In this document: positions 1-12,960 of the stretch, one piece after another
Numbering within the stretch: position 1 is the stretch's first letter
Layout of the letters: each line of letters opens with the position of its first letter
Assembly: GCF_910592395.1 (NCBI RefSeq)
Contig: NC_088322.1
Coordinates: 2,606,001 to 2,670,000, forward strand
DNA: 64,000 nt
Source: Lineus longissimus
Lineage: Eukaryota > Nemertea > Pilidiophora > Heteronemertea > Lineidae
Reading direction: 5' to 3'
The notes under the pieces: model-generated
Seen by the model: the letters and a program-made list of their open reading frames with translations, nothing else
What the model was told of the DNA's origin: nothing
Database searches by the model: none
Made by a program: the position numbers and the translations under genes

Positions 1-180
1 TACAATGAATTGTACTGTAAATTGTTCTATACACAGTGGCACTGTATTAGTTGACATCGAATAACCCATCATTGAAACTATCTGCACTAATCTTCCACGC
101 AAATGGCAAAGCAATGAATGTGAAAACACCTGTATTTGCGTCAAGTTAGCTGAAAATTTTTATCAGCATCTATGTTCCGT
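1..180. other. AT-rich sequence, no gene seen
   Basis: No open frame, splice-bounded exon or clear repeat is visible here. It lies directly before the first unit of a tandem duplication. Confidence 0.5.
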
Positions 181-652
181 CGTTGTCGACTTGCCATAGT
201 TCTACTGTATCATTTTGTAAATATATTATTATGTAATTGAATGTATAATCTATTGTGACTGTATTCATGATAGACTACACCAGCTCAGATTAATTAAAAT
301 CTGAACGAATTTTATAATATTGAGGTAATTCATTTAATACAATCGTTGTTGACTAAAAAGGTGCTTCAACAATTCAAAACCTCATTTTATAGAATGTCTT
401 ATTAATGTTAAGTCTGCCAGATTACAAACGTTGTCGACTTGCCATAGTTCTACTGTATCATTTTGTAAATATATTATTATGTAATTGAATGTATAATCTA
501 ATGTGACTGTATTCATGATAAACTACTCTAGCTCAGATTAATTAAATCTGAACAAATTTTATAATATTGAGGTAATTCATTTAATACAAACGCCCTTGCC
601 TGGAATGGTGCTTCAACAATTCAAAACCTCATTTTATAGAATGTCCTATCAC
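181..652. repeat. Two-copy 248-bp tandem duplication
   Basis: The sequence starting cgttgtcgacttgccatag at 181 recurs at 429, a period of 248 bp with few differences. The second copy is cut at about 652 by a Harbinger element and resumes after 2018 (gtctgccagattacaaa is found at about 416 and again at about 2026). The first copy therefore acts as an empty site for that insertion. Confidence 0.85.
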
Positions 653-2018
653 TGGCTGGTATTTATAAAAACCAAGCATATGCTTATCCTTGGATTTTCA
701 AGTGTTAAGTACGCTGCATATTCATAAAACCTAAGGTAATGCTTGTACCTGTAACCTTATGCTTCAAGTATAAGTGTCTGCTTTTCAGGCATCTTGCCAA
801 AACTTAAAGTCTAAGCTTCTGCTTCATTCCATATTTATAAACACGAGTATTAAGCATATGCTTATAAGGATATCCTTAGATTTTTCAAGGTAGCTTCAGA
901 CCAGGCTTGAACTTCGAAGTAGGAAGACGTGTTTGACATGGCAGCTTTTCTTGCACTTGCGGGGCGACATCCAAAGGAGTACACCCCAAGAAAATCATGT
1001 TGCCCAGCATTTCATCGACGATTTTATCGATTTGATGAGCAAAATGTTGAATGGTTAGCTGATCATTTTTTAGAAGATAGTGGAGAAACTCGTGGCGGGG
1101 CACTGACAGTAAAGACACAAATGGAGACTTTCCTTCGATATATATCGGACCCAGGGTTTCAGATGGGTGTTGCTGAGGGTGTTGGAATTTTCCAACCCAC
1201 CGTGTCAAGAACATTCCACGCAGTACTCGACAAGATTGTTGAAAATGCAGGACTGTGGATACATTTCCCAAGCACGGTGCATGAGATGCAGTCAGCAATG
1301 GACAACTGGCAAACGACCTATGAGATGCCTTGTGCAATAGGTGCTGTCGACTGTACCCGCGTCCGAGTTCTGAAGACACAAGGGAGGCATGCACATGGCG
1401 ACGAATACGTAGGCCGGAGTGGAAAGGCTACGTTAAACGTTCAGAGAATTTGTGATGCAAAGGAAACGTTCACAAGTATTGTAGCCGAGTGGCCAGGGTC
1501 TGTACACGACAGTAGAATATGGAGAAATTCGGTAGTTTGTCATCGTTTGTCCACTATGAGGACGGATGCATTACTGCTAGGGGATAGTGGATACGGCATT
1601 GACCCCTGGCTCTTTACACCTTATGGGAATCCTCAGCAACCGGAAGAGGTAACGTTTAATAGGATTCTAACAGTTGGTGTACAAACCAGAAGGTTTACAT
1701 GCACTAAGGACAGGCATGACTATCCGTGACCTCAATAACAAAGGATTTCCCCATTCCCAGGGCAGCAATGATTGCCATAATCACGAAACCGACCAGCCTT
1801 ACACCACAAATACCACATGGGAAATCTAATTTCACCCTGTTATGCAGTATGAGCAATTAAGCATAAGCTTAAAAATTACAAGCCAAGCATCATCCACAAA
1901 TGCTTGTTTTATAAATATGAAATCAAGTATAAGGCTATGCTTCTACTTAATTCTTTAAGTATTAAGTACATGCTTAAAGAACATGCTTATAAGCATATAC
2001 TTGTTTTTATACTAGCCA
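653..2018 (+). mobile_element. Harbinger-type DNA transposon, decayed
   Basis: The ends are imperfect inverted repeats: tggctggtat followed by ataaaaaccaagcatatgct on the left, and on the right the complement of tggctagtataaaaacaagt. Subterminal DNA is full of aagcatatgctta-type palindromes. The element interrupts the second unit of the 248-bp duplication. A clean 3-bp target duplication cannot be read, probably through mutation. Inside lies a Harbinger-family transposase on the plus strand. Confidence 0.8.
929..1729 (+). pseudogene. Harbinger (HARBI1-like, DDE_Tnp_4) transposase, truncated
   Basis: This is a PIF/Harbinger cut-and-paste transposase. Visible motifs are GAVDCTRV (first catalytic Asp), PGSVHDSRIW (second Asp) and LLGDSGYG followed by PWLFTPY. 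A helix-turn-helix-like stretch near EGVGIFQPTVSRTF precedes the catalytic part. At 266 residues it is shorter than the usual 350 or so. The region that should carry the third acidic residue, of the type RxxVExxFG, is missing after TFNRI; the frame then gives only RRFTC. Downstream, RAAMIAIITK-like sequence in another frame (about 1760-1790) looks like the lost C-terminus. The copy is therefore inactive: an internal deletion plus frameshift is inferred. The start at the first ATG is only a convention; nothing upstream decides it. Confidence 0.8.
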
Positions 2019-2750
2019 CTGTTACGTCTGCCAGATTACAAAAGCAAATCAATGTTAATTGTTGCCACTGTATTTACTGCTCAATACAAGATGTATGATT
2101 GTTAGAAATGAATTCTCAAAGGTACTCATTTTTTCAATGATTCAGGCCTTCCATTGTTGAAATTGATTGACGTTTCACATTTTAGAATCGTAAAATCAAT
2201 TCTTATGTTAAACCCATAGTCATTAGTGTAACCAACAATGATAATATGTATCATGATTTACCAAATGTAATCATTTAATAGAATGTATTTTCAATGTTAT
2301 GACTACCAAATTATCAGATTGTATCGACTGCTTATGCTATGTCCATAATGATTCATGTAACCTGCAATGATCAATATATGCATGTTAACAAATTGTATGT
2401 ATTGTTTACCGAAACAATTGGTAGATTCCAGAGTTTATTTTTCTACATGTTTCTTAGCTGCGCCAATGGTTAGCGATTCACTATACCATGCTCATAATAA
2501 TTCGATCTCAAAAACTTGTTATTATTTACATGTATGATATATAGAAATTAAGATGAGTAAAATCACATGTTGCTGCATAACAAACAGACTCTCAATGTTA
2601 TAACTGCCGAAAATTAGTTGTTCTTATGTTACAATGACTTAGGCCTATATCTATTTGTTAGACTTCATTGATGTAAAGTTCAAAAAATATTAACAACTAA
2701 ATCATATTATCATATTGTACGCAGTTGCCCAACTGAAATAGATAAATAAC
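2019..2750. other. AT-rich intergenic DNA
   Basis: About 30 bases continue the 248-bp repeat after the Harbinger element. The rest is AT-rich with many stops in all frames. I see no gene here. Confidence 0.5.
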
Positions 2751-2785
2751 AAGAGGCCCAAGGGCCTGGCGCTCAGCTGAGGAAG
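2751..2785 (+). repeat. 5' terminus of the CAAGAGGCCC element family
   Basis: The sequence caagaggcccaagggcctgg, then cgctcagctga, matches the 5' ends at 20112 and 23776. The core AGGCCC-AA-GGGCCT is a perfect hairpin. No GAGCTAAAAA 3' end is found nearby, so this is a truncated or rearranged copy of unknown extent. Confidence 0.7.
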
Positions 2786-4277
2786 CAGATACAATTCATA
2801 GTTTAGCAGTTTTACTGATACTTTTAGATAGATTTGGCAAGGACTATATAGTTACAATAACCATGGATACTACAATTTGTCAACTGTGAAAGATGTAAGT
2901 GACATGACATGAAGTAATGCAGTGCGAATGCGACATTTCCAATAGAGCCAGGATCTATGTCACAGTGACACACGGACAGGATTGGTTTTCCTTCTGGTAT
3001 CAAAATTGATGTCCTCATACTAGTATGTCCTGAAAAGGTATTTGGACACTTACATGATCATTGTACCGGTCTGGTGCAATACCAACTTGAAATGGGGGGT
3101 TAGTGGATTTAGCAAAGTGTTTGGGATGCCCTGTATGTGAAGAAGTAAGATAAAGAGGTGCTTAAGAAAATTAACTTTATTGGTAAAAGATTGACCTGAC
3201 CTGCAGGCGATTGGAATTTAACAAAGGCTGATTGCAATCATGGAGTAAATTATATAAGATTCACTGATTTGGCAAAGATTATTACAAGATGTCAAAATCG
3301 AAAGTGATTGTACAGTGTTGGCTGTAGCACCATGTTAAGTCAGTTGCCTGGTGACTCCAGGAGGAAATTATGAATATGCATTATTATGAAATTATTAAAA
3401 TCTAAGACCTATTGCATTAGGAACAGACCTACTGTTGACGAAGATAAACAATCATGAATGAGATGGAAGTTTTGCTTTCAAGATCCTTTTTAACATTTTC
3501 ATGGTCTAACCTCTGTTGCACATTTCCTGGAATCACCAAGCAAGGGAATCAAGATGGCGCTGCAGAAAACAATCTACATAAACTTTCTATACATGTGGTT
3601 TGGTTGGCTTGGTCACAAGTGATTTTAATGTAAATATGAAATTGAAATCACTTGTTACCAACACAAATGAATGAACAGACTAGAAAAATATTCAAAAAAG
3701 TACAAACATACAGGGAAGTATTCTGATATTCATGGAATGCTGATTAATAGAGCATAAAATGTTACAAAACCTGATTGCAACATTTATCCAAGATTTTGAG
3801 CGTAAATCGTTAAAACAATGATTACAATATTTTTATTTTGAAGAGAAATGTAAGCAAACTACTGTTTTTTTGCCATGAAATAATATGAATAATATGAATG
3901 CAGTTCTAGTTGTCCAACATGAAATAATATGACAAGAAATGATCACATGAATTACATCACATTGGTTATGATTGTAATATACGAATTACAATAGCTCAAT
4001 GATTATGACTATTAGTAAAGATGGTAAGAACAGACCAAAGACACGTATGAACAAGGATGATAACAGAATGATCACATGAATTATATCACATTGGTGATGA
4101 TTGTAATATACGAATTACAATATCTTAATGATCATGATTTACAAAAAGGGTAACAGAAATGCGATTCATATTATTAAGAGGATGAGATTGTTAATGCAGC
4201 ACAATATGTGATAAAATTGAGTACTAGATGTTACACTATACTATTACGATGTGTTGAGGACAATAAAATGTTGTAGA
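2786..4277. other. Non-coding, with a local direct duplication
   Basis: No convincing gene. The stretch 3941-4009 (gatcacatgaattacatcac and on) recurs at 4070-4138 with few changes, a period of 129 bp. The 3' end of the Helitron described next should lie somewhere in this stretch, but I could not fix it. Confidence 0.5.
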
Positions 4278-6077
4278 TTACTTCCAATACATTACTTGTA
4301 TCCAGAATTTGACAACAACCTTATCAGTGTTGTAGGTGACCGACGCGATTGATTCCAAATTCAAAATATATTCCTCGATGTCATCTGATTTGATGTCTTT
4401 TGTTATGGCAAGTCCTTCTTTTTCCAAGAATTCGATCACGAGGTGATCAGTGGCAGTTACTGTTATGCGAACTTTGTCTTCAGATGTCAAGAGCAATTAC
4501 GCCCTTATATTTTGGCGCAATTTTGCTGTCAGCTGACGCATATTGCAATTAGTGCATTATACTGTGTGGTGTTCTGCCATTGCAGATGGTACAACGTGCT
4601 TGCACGTCATACAGGTTTTTTTCAATGTGACGCTGACTTGATCAATCGACGGCCTTGTTATTGTTTGCAAATCGCTGTTTTGTTCCTGTTAGTCTTTACT
4701 ATCAACAATGCCTGGGATTGGAGGGCGTTCCTCAATTGTTGTGTCAGTTGTGGTTGAAAGTATTTTTTGATTTTCAAATTCCCACACCCTCAATTCCTTG
4801 AATTCATAGGTTTTGTTTAGTTCAGTGAGTGGGATTAACTGTTCCCACAAGCTGAGGTGAGCTGAATCTGTGGCATCTGCAATTTGGATAACTTTCAGGT
4901 CCAGTTCTTGTCCCCGAACTTCTTTAGGGAAGGTTTCCTTAATGACTTGTACTGTGGTGGCTGTGACATTCACCTGAAATATATCATATAAAGGATGTTA
5001 GTTTCGAGCATTTACATGTTGATTTTTGAATAGTTTTATGGGCAAGTCTGAATATGGAGTGTCATATTAGTGTTGCAGCTGGAATTCCTTGTTTTTAATA
5101 ATTCACTGATTTAGCAATTTTACCTGCTTTTACATGATGAAGGACTTTACAGTACATGTGTAATTGTGGTCACAATTAGTGTTTATTTTTCTATTTTACT
5201 TGATAATGATACAGACATCCAGCACTTACTTTGCTAGAAATCTTCTGGTCACTCAATTCGTTCAGTTGGATGGATGGCGTAGTTTGTAATTTTGGACGCT
5301 TTAGTTTGAAGTTTAAGGTGTGGTTTTCGATTGACATTCGGGTCTCGTATGTAATCATTAGATTCTTTAGGGAATCGTCTTGCAGACTCTTTGTGAGACT
5401 TGCATTTGTGAGCTTTACTGGGCTTCTGAAATGAAAAGGAGAGACTGTATAAGTTATCTAGTCATGACAATGTTAAATTGTTTGTGTTTCCAAGTTTTGC
5501 TTGGACTTTTGTTTGGAAGGCAGTTCATGTTAAGCTTTTTCTTACTGCATTGCACAGTCCAGAATGCCATGTTTCTTATTGCAGGATGAATTCCTAAACA
5601 CCAAATGTGCATAGTTTGAGCACAATGGCCCTTGGGTGTTTCATGTACTAAATGATGGCAGCAATTTACTCGGACCCCGACTGATTTGTGTCATGACAGT
5701 TGTTTAACAGACATTTTGACAATTTAGGTGTAGGTTTTACTGCACATGTAGTTTCTAATAGTATGAGATTGTGCACGTTGAAAGAGAGATGCAATCACTT
5801 AGTTGGATTTGAGACAGATCAACTAGCAAGATGGCAATTTTAGGAGTGGAGTAGAAACTTACTTTTGTTCTTCTGCTTTCCGGAATTGGTTATGTAGTTT
5901 TGGTTGGAAACAGACAATGTCCATATAAGAATTCTTATTGGTTTGTGCCACAGCATTGAAATAGTCTTTATTTGAACGACTAGTCTTTATGGGGCTTGTA
6001 ATTTGAATGAAAACTTCTTCGTTTACTTTGGGATGGTCATCGTATCGTTTTCGTTTACCATCATTAGATGATGCCAT
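4278..6077 (-). pseudogene. RPA-like OB-fold ssDNA-binding protein, three exons, decayed
   Basis: Three exons join in phase: 5863-6077 (ATG at 6077, starting MASSNDGKRKRYDD), 5230-5425 and 4278-4973. Donors are AA|GTAAGT and AAA|GTAAGT; acceptors are TTTCATTTCAG and TATTTCAG. The third exon holds an OB-fold-like stretch (IADATDSAHLSLWEQ, then KILSTTTDTTIEE) and a CxxC...CxxC zinc ribbon (TCMTCK...CTNCNM), the arrangement of the RPA70 C-terminal half. Three in-frame stops break exon 3, at 4689-4691, 4557-4559 and 4497-4499, so it is a pseudogene. Same strand and similar decay as the Rep-helicase upstream suggest it is the element's ssDNA-binding protein. Another acceptor-like CATTTCAG at about 6100 suggests a 5' UTR exon. 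Confidence 0.75.
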
Positions 6078-7290
6078 GATGAAGATTTGGAGATATCTGA
6101 AATGAGAGGAAATAATGTTGCAAGAAACAGGAAATTCTCTTTGTGTGGAGTTTAAGTTGTGCAACAAAGCTTCTTTTTAAGATAGTTGATTAAACCTGAA
6201 GGAAGAAGTTATAAAGTCTAATGGCTGAAAAGGAAAGATCTTGAACATTTTCAATAATTACATGATTTTTGCACTTCCACGTTATTCTTTGACTTTGTTG
6301 CAGTAAACTTTTCTCTGCCACCAATGCCTGCAATGAAAGTATTGTGTCCGTAAGTCCATGATATTGTGTCCATAAGTCCACGAGATTGATAATGTTAATG
6401 TTTTTGTAGTTCATCGTTTTGAATCCTGATATCCCATGATTTGAATTGATGTCCATCACTCGCAAGAATTAAATTCTAATGTTTTTGTAGTAGATCCTTT
6501 GAATCCTGATATTGCCATATTCTGAATTGATATCCATTAGTCTTGTATTCATAAGAATTAAATGTCCAAGTGTTTAATTGAATTTTGTCACGCCCAACCC
6601 CTCTACCCCCTCCCCCCTTCTATTTTGCCATTACGTTCAAGTTGCAGCTCCAGTAGTAATTTTGTTGTAGCTGCAGGCGGTGGACAACTATGGTACTGGA
6701 TAATTTTATTTGGAATGTTTATCATGGATTTTGTATTATTGTATCGAAATTATTTTTTTTTACAGCTGGTGGATGGAGGATAAGGAGTATTGTTTTAATA
6801 ATTTGATTTTGGTCAACGAGGTTTCTTTTTCGGTTCTTCCCCACTCATTATGGATCGGTTATAATATTTATACGTTTTTCTGTTATAATATTTATACATT
6901 GTATTTTAACTGTAGAGACTCAATAATTAGGTTTGAAAATTACATCTAGTACAGTAGTCTGTTCTGATGGAACATGAGTGATCCAGACTGCAGTGACTTT
7001 GTTTTCAGGCACTCATTTGAGTTTGTCCACCATTAAGAGGCTAAAATCAATTGAGGAGGGAAAAAGTTGTCTACCTGACATCAACAACTGAGCACTTAAA
7101 AACATGTAATACCAGTGAGTTACAAGCCTCTTGGAGTCCACCTCAACAATTTCAGGTGTGCAAAAAAACACTCGCCTGATTTTTTAAAAGGCAGTCACTG
7201 TTGACCTATCCTAATTTGGTCCACCTCCCCCCATCCTCCCAGTCCACCTTCCTCTTCTGAATTATTATTTTCTTGTAAATTATTATATTA
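6078..7290. other. Spacer between RPA-like gene and endonuclease region
   Basis: No coding sequence is recognised. It probably holds the promoter and 5' UTR exon(s) of the RPA-like gene. The interval 6400-6560 contains two related copies of a stretch with tttgaatcctgatat. Confidence 0.45.
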
Positions 7291-7935
7291 CTATTGAATA
7301 TTTGGAAGGCCTATTAGTACTATTTTATGGTCTGACCATGTTGATTCTATTGTTGATGTAATAAGATTGGTTTGATTGTAAAAGACCATGTCAATTTGTG
7401 AATCATAATCAGTTGTAATTTCGTTGATGAATTGTTTACATCCTAATATATTAGAAACTTTTTGCAAATGTGATTTATTTTTGCCATTCCAAATGTCAAA
7501 GTTGAAATCACCAACGACAAGTAAAGGTTTTGTAAGATCTATTTCTGATGCAATTGTTTGAAGCTTTGCACACAATTCTGTAAGTGAACACGAAGGCGAC
7601 TTGTACAAGCAGATGATTTGGAGGAAGAGCATCGATTTTGACAAAGAAATGCAGGTGGCTTCGAAATTTGGAGTTGATACATGTTGAACTGTACAGAACT
7701 GAGAAAGAGGAGCTGATATATATACAGCTAAACCATGTGGTGGTCTTCTTGCAGTAGTTGTATAAAGTTGATCATTTCAAAAGAGATGAAAGTTTGGGAT
7801 GTCAAAAGTATCATTGGTGTCTGTGGCAACAAGACGAGATTCTGCTACAAGTAGTATGTCTGCAGCCATCATATGGTGATCAGCAGATATATCATTCATA
7901 TGAAGATTTAAGGATCTTGTATTGTGGAATATTAA
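7291..7935 (-). pseudogene. EEP (AP-type) endonuclease domain, C-terminus of the Helitron polyprotein
   Basis: Reading on in the frame of the helicase after its TAA (7936-7938) gives an EEP endonuclease: HNTRSLN, ADILLVAESRL (metal-binding Glu), LLVVGDFNFDI (GDFN), SQIDMVFYN (Asp) and WSDHKIVLI (SDH with the catalytic His). A second in-frame TGA lies at 7777-7779, where the context suggests a former Trp. The domain is thus the C-terminal end of a Rep-helicase-endonuclease polyprotein, as in Helentrons, where it is thought to nick DNA. It is too short and too broken to be expressed as a separate protein. Confidence 0.8.
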
Positions 7936-10251
7936 TTACAGATAGTCTTGTTCAAGTACTGACGGTATGGTGTAATTGAACTTTAAGTGAGATTCGTGTC
8001 TGAGTCTATCCATTTCTTCGGTAACAACTGAGTCAGTACCTATTTTGTCTTCTTGTAAATTCAAAATGAATAAGCCATTGATATTTGTAACTCTGCTCAA
8101 TGCAACATAGTGTACATGGTTGATTTTTCTACGTGAAGTCATGTCAACAACGACTTCTTTTAGGGAATAACCTTGTGCTTTCCAGATAGTTTTTGAGGCT
8201 CCAATTGTTAATGGAAATTGAGTCCTTGTAACCGGTGTGTAGCTTTTGCCACGGTAAAATGTGCGTTTTACGGCGAAAATGGGAGTGCAGTCTCTTGGGG
8301 TATCAGTTGAAAAGAATGATTTGTAAGTAGATCGTATAGTTTTTCCAACTTCTGTATCTTGGAACAATACCCAAAGAATTGCAGGTCGCTCAAAATTATT
8401 CATATATTGGATTCTTTTCATTTCACACATGGTTCCATTAGTCAACCCATCACTAATATTTACATTGCATGTGATCATGTAAGGCAAGCCAACTGCTACT
8501 GACAGTTCATTTACTAGGCCAGCTGTTACAGAAGGGTCATCAGGAATACGTTCAATAATGGTTTGTTTGACTTGATCACTAAAATCACTTATTACTGTGT
8601 CAACAATTTTGACAATGATTTTTTCAGATGATACGTGATCAAAGATGAATTGGTTGTGTGTTGATACATTAGCTCTTGTACAGTACAAGCGTAAAGCATT
8701 TTTCGGATAATTAGGATCATCTTTGGAAATTACTCTCGAGTTTAATGTTTCAATGTCATCTTTTGTGTGTTTGCCTTCTCTTAAACGATTGAGCAGTTGT
8801 GCAAAATCCATGTCATCTTTTTGGCGCATAATTTCGGTTAGTTCAAACATCTCGAAATGGCATTCATTTTCATTTTCAGCGTTATTAGAATAGGTCTGAT
8901 TTGGTTCATTATCATTACTAGTATCGAATTGTTCACCAGTCCACAAATTGGTTGCTAAATCTCTATAATCAACCTTTTCTCTTTTGGCTTGATCTGAGAA
9001 AATCCACTTGTCCATAACTGGTTGCAGTTGGTACAGATATCCAAAAGTAATGACATGAATGCCACCAAATGACTCTTTATTACCTTTTAGTTCTTGTAAT
9101 CTAAGAGATAGGAATTGGAACATATTTTGCCCGACCATACTGATTTCATCAATGATGAGAACAGATAGATTTCTGTAATATGTTATGTATTTTTCACTCA
9201 GATTATTTGGTAACTTAGTGTATTTCAAGCCTTGGTTTGGTAAAATATGGAAAGCTGTGTGCAGGGTGGTGCCACGAATATTGTATGCTGCCATTCCAGT
9301 TGGAGCAGTTAGTAGAACACGACAATGTTCAGGGTCATCGCCTGCATTCGTAGATAAACAACGGAGTAGACTTTGATGAATAGCTTTAATAATAACACTT
9401 TTGCCTACACCAGCACCACCTGTGACAAATAAGTGTAATTGTTTAGATGACGTGTTAATATGTTTCAATACATGTTTGAAGATGTCACACTGTTTCCTAT
9501 TTAAATCTCTCACCAATTTGTGGTATTCTTCATCAGATATTCTACCTGGTAGTTTATCAAAGTGGTGTGATTCTTTTTGAGGATGAAGCCCAATGTCAAC
9601 CCCTATATCGTAAGTTCTCATTTGTTCACTGTTTGCAGGATTGACGAAAGCTAATTCTGGACAATCATGAACTGTTTGATCAGCATCTTGAGTTTCTGTG
9701 TGCATGTTGCCTGGTGCAATGCCATCAAACAATTGTGATTCAGTTTCAGCTCTTTTTTCAGCTTCATCAAGGATGTCAGCGATGTGTTCATATTGCTTTC
9801 TTTTGATATCGATTATGGATTTCTTGGCATTATAATGGGCATAATGTGTGCTATGGCCACCAAGTAAATCTGAGGTTTCATTTCTCCACGGCATGAAGAG
9901 AAGAATTCTTTCTCGGTAACAGTTTTCAGGATCAGTGTTTACATTGTATCGCACATATCTAATGACTTTTGGGTTCTTTTTCAATTTATAGACTACACCA
10001 CTGTTTGTAGTGAAGTTTACTTCATTTTGATCATTATCAGCTTGCAAATTTTCAGTGTCAGGGTTAATCAAGTCTTCATCAATATCGTCTAAATTATCTT
10101 CGAATGGGTCATTATTTTGTTTTGGATAAGTAATATTGAGTTTTGAGGCATAATCTGCTAAACACCAATTTTCCAACTGTTTTGGTCGAGTACTATATCT
10201 TGATATTATATTACCCACTTTGATATCAGTTGAATTTGGAGGAAGTTTTTC
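7936..10251 (-). pseudogene. Pif1-family helicase domain of Helitron polyprotein
   Basis: This is the SF1B helicase that unwinds DNA during rolling-circle transposition. Visible motifs: Walker A GGAGVGKS, motif II LIIDEISMVG, motif III-like YLYQLQPV, CTRANVSTHNQF, and C-terminal KAQGYSLKEVVVDM and YVALSRVTNINGLF. In motif III the usual GD is GY (TFGYLYQLQPV), a probable damaging change. The open frame runs from about 10218 to the TAA at 7936-7938. The TGA at 10252-10254 separates it in the same frame from the Rep domain, and the endonuclease domain follows in frame after the TAA. Only substitutions, not frameshifts, separate these three parts. Confidence 0.9.
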
Positions 10252-11220
10252 TCATTCAGCGGTACTCTTGATTAAAAAAGTACGATCATCAGGTTGTGAT
10301 GTTGGAAGGAATATAACATCACGTGTTGCTTTAGTTAGGGGTAACTGCATGACGAGATAAGCAGATTCTTGAGCAGATATTTCACACGCATTCAGAAATT
10401 TGTTTCCAATTTGTCGAACTTGCTGGCGTAAATTGTTGTTTCCATTTCTTGCTTCTGTACAAGCGTTGTGTAATAAATAACTCATGCCATGAGCTGATTT
10501 GCTGACATAGGACACTATATATGTTGCACAAGCAAATGCATCCAAAACAAACTGGATATCATGATTGGCTTTCCAAACATTTACTAATGATTTCATGTAG
10601 GCATTTACTCGGATTTCTGATGGCTCTCGTTTCAAAAAGACTTTGGGTCCATTGATTGATGTCCTGAGAGCAGAATAATATTCATCCTCGGATAATTCTA
10701 ATTTCTCTAGAAATTCATTGAAGGATATATCTGAACCATCTCCCATTGCGTTTAATTCAGCGGTTATTTTGGTGTAATTTGATTTGTGTTTAGCAATGTC
10801 CTCTGGTTCTATTTCAAATGGGCGCAAGATTTTTGTGGCAGGCATTGGTGGCAGAGGAAAGTTGAAGCGACAAATAGCTTTTCCGTTTTTTCGACATGTC
10901 ATACTGTGCTTATGTAGTTGGAGTTGAATGAAGGCTACATCAGATGTATGAGAAAGTGAACACGTTACGTATTGGTCTATGAATTTGACTAGATCTTCAT
11001 CAGAGTCTATATCAAATTGCGGTGCATTTGCAATCCACATTAGCATATGAATGTGTGGGCTTCCTCTTTGTTGCATTTCTACACGGTAGAAGTAATCTGT
11101 TACTTTGCCAATGGGATTATGAGGACTTAACAATACAGTGTGAAGAAAAGTATGGATTCGATGATCAAAGAATCTCACACAAGTAACAGGATCTGATTTA
11201 ATCAAGTCGCACTTTTTGGT
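10252..11220 (-). pseudogene. Helitron HUH endonuclease (Rep) domain
   Basis: This is the replication-initiator domain that nicks the element end and joins covalently to DNA. It has the HUH motif in GSPHIHMLMWI (about residue 51 of this open stretch) and a two-tyrosine motif in YIVSYVSKS. It starts in frame after a TAG at 11221-11223 and ends at a TGA at 10252-10254, each of which would have been a sense codon in an active element. The upstream and downstream parts are in the same frame, so this is a segment of one polyprotein, not a separate gene. Confidence 0.9.
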
Positions 11221-12296
11221 CTAATTGAAATCAAGTATTTCATTGTCTAAATAGGTTTTGTTATCCAACAAATTCCCCAGAGTACGAAGAAGGTCAATCC
11301 ATCTTGTTTCAGCAGCAGATAGTGATATAAACCAAGTGGGCAAACCCAATTGTCTTATCAGTGCAAAGAGTTCCTTTTTTTTAGCTTCAAAATATGGTGG
11401 CAAACTTCTTATAGTTCTGAAAATTCGGTATCCTTCATCTAATCTGGTTATTTCATTTACAACAGTAGCATTCAGTAAATCACTAGCGTGATACGTTTTA
11501 CCTTGTGTTTTACATCGTTGCATAGCCAGTTGAACTTTATCTGAAATTTGCTTGATTTGCAGCTTTTTCATTTTGTAGAAAAGGTTTGGCACTGATTTAG
11601 CCACTCTTCTATCTGCAGCTCTGAGTTCCCATTTACATATGTCACTATAATGAACAGGAACTTTACGTTCTTTACTATCTGGGCGTCTCTGTCCAATAAA
11701 TATACATGGAAAGCAGAGGTATTCAGAATCTTTATCTTGGAACAAGCCAAGTGGCCTCTGATTTTCACCTGGTGCAAATGAATATACATAGGTATTGGAT
11801 ATTTCAGGTTCATCTAGTAAAGTATCAAGATTGCCTGCTGGATCATCTTGGATTTCTTCAAAATGATCATCAGGGTTATATTGTTCAGCTTCTTCAAATT
11901 CTTTAACAAGCGTGTCAACATCAATGGAACTGTCTGGATTATCGTTAGTGTCAAAAACTGGACTCTCCTCTTCAAGTTCTACAACTTCAGCAGGGAAACT
12001 TTGAAGCCACCCATCATTCACTGTCAAATTGGCATTTTTATATAATTCACTATTGTTCATCAGATAATGCAGTGCAGTTATGATTACAGCGGGACGTACA
12101 TTCTGTGTAGTCACCGCATGTGTATAGGATAGCTTTCGTTTTAATTTTATTGGAATTGTGCATGTTTTATCAAATGTTCTTGGAAGTGAATTGACTGTAG
12201 TTTCCACATCTGTTGGAACGTTGACTACTGATCCTTTCATGGATAATTGTGAGCCTCTTGGTAACTGTCGTATTTGCATGAATGGTATTCTCAAAG
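11221..12296 (-). pseudogene. Helitron polyprotein, Helitron-like N region
   Basis: It begins RIPFMQIRQLPRGSQ, typical of the conserved block before Helitron Reps, continues with a variable acidic stretch (about residues 100-170), and ends with LPPYFEAKKKELFALIRQLG and SLSAAETRW, the hallmark of the Helitron helicase-like N-terminal domain. It ends at TAG 11221-11223, followed in frame by the Rep domain. At about 12297 one base appears to be missing: the upstream zinc-finger segment ends LEERL in another frame, and the two parts fit together there. Confidence 0.85.
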
Positions 12297-12960
12297 CATC
12301 AATCGCTCTTCAAGTTGAAATAGATTACGTAATTCAGGTGGCATGGCTTGAAATTTCATTCCATTTGCAACAGCTAGTTTTGGGACTTTACCAGATTTTA
12401 AAAAATCTATGCATGTATTACAAAGCCACCGTTTGCCATCTACAGATGTTTTTTCTGTCAAAAGACTTTCAATGAAATCAGAGTCAAAGTGCTTAGGCCA
12501 GGATTCAGAGGATTTTACTGAATGTCGAAACCATGTTTGGTGACAGCAGCTGCAGATGTAAATAGGACCATTGGCAGTCGATTCAGAAAATAGATCAATA
12601 TTGTCTTTTAATGTTGCGCCATATTTCTTCTTTTGTTGGGAAGAGAGATCATTACTTAATTCAGGAACAATTTGACAATTTTGTAGGGTTTGGACATTTT
12701 GTTCATTAGATTTGTTTTTTATGTATCTGACACGTTTTTGCAGATGTTTGATTTCTCTGTAAGACGCACTGTCACGCTTTCTCTTCTTGCGAAGCATATC
12801 TCTTTCATTTTCAGAATTTTTTGTAGGTTGATCAAGGCGTGCCTTCCATTTTAATTTCTTCTCAAGGTTTTGAAAATGTCCTCTTTTACAACTATCAAGT
12901 CTGGCTTTATGCTTTCTTCTCTTTTCAATTTCTTGAACCTTCTGTCTTTTAGTATCATCT
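12291..12960 (-). pseudogene. Helitron polyprotein, Cys/His zinc-finger segment
   Basis: This segment carries Lys/Arg-rich coiled-coil repeats, then a Cys/His module: ICSCCHQTWFRH and WLCNTCIDFLKSGKVPK, ending in MPPELRNLFQLEERL. These are found at the N-terminal side of Helitron Rep proteins in animals. At its 5' side (about 12955-12961) an extra agatgat, a 7-nt duplication, shifts the frame relative to the protease segment. At its 3' side (about 12297) a 1-nt loss shifts it relative to the next segment. The open frame itself runs to 12998. Confidence 0.8.

Noticed and set aside
885-1394. 169-residue minus-strand frame
   Set aside because: It is antisense to the Harbinger transposase, whose motifs are clear on the plus strand.
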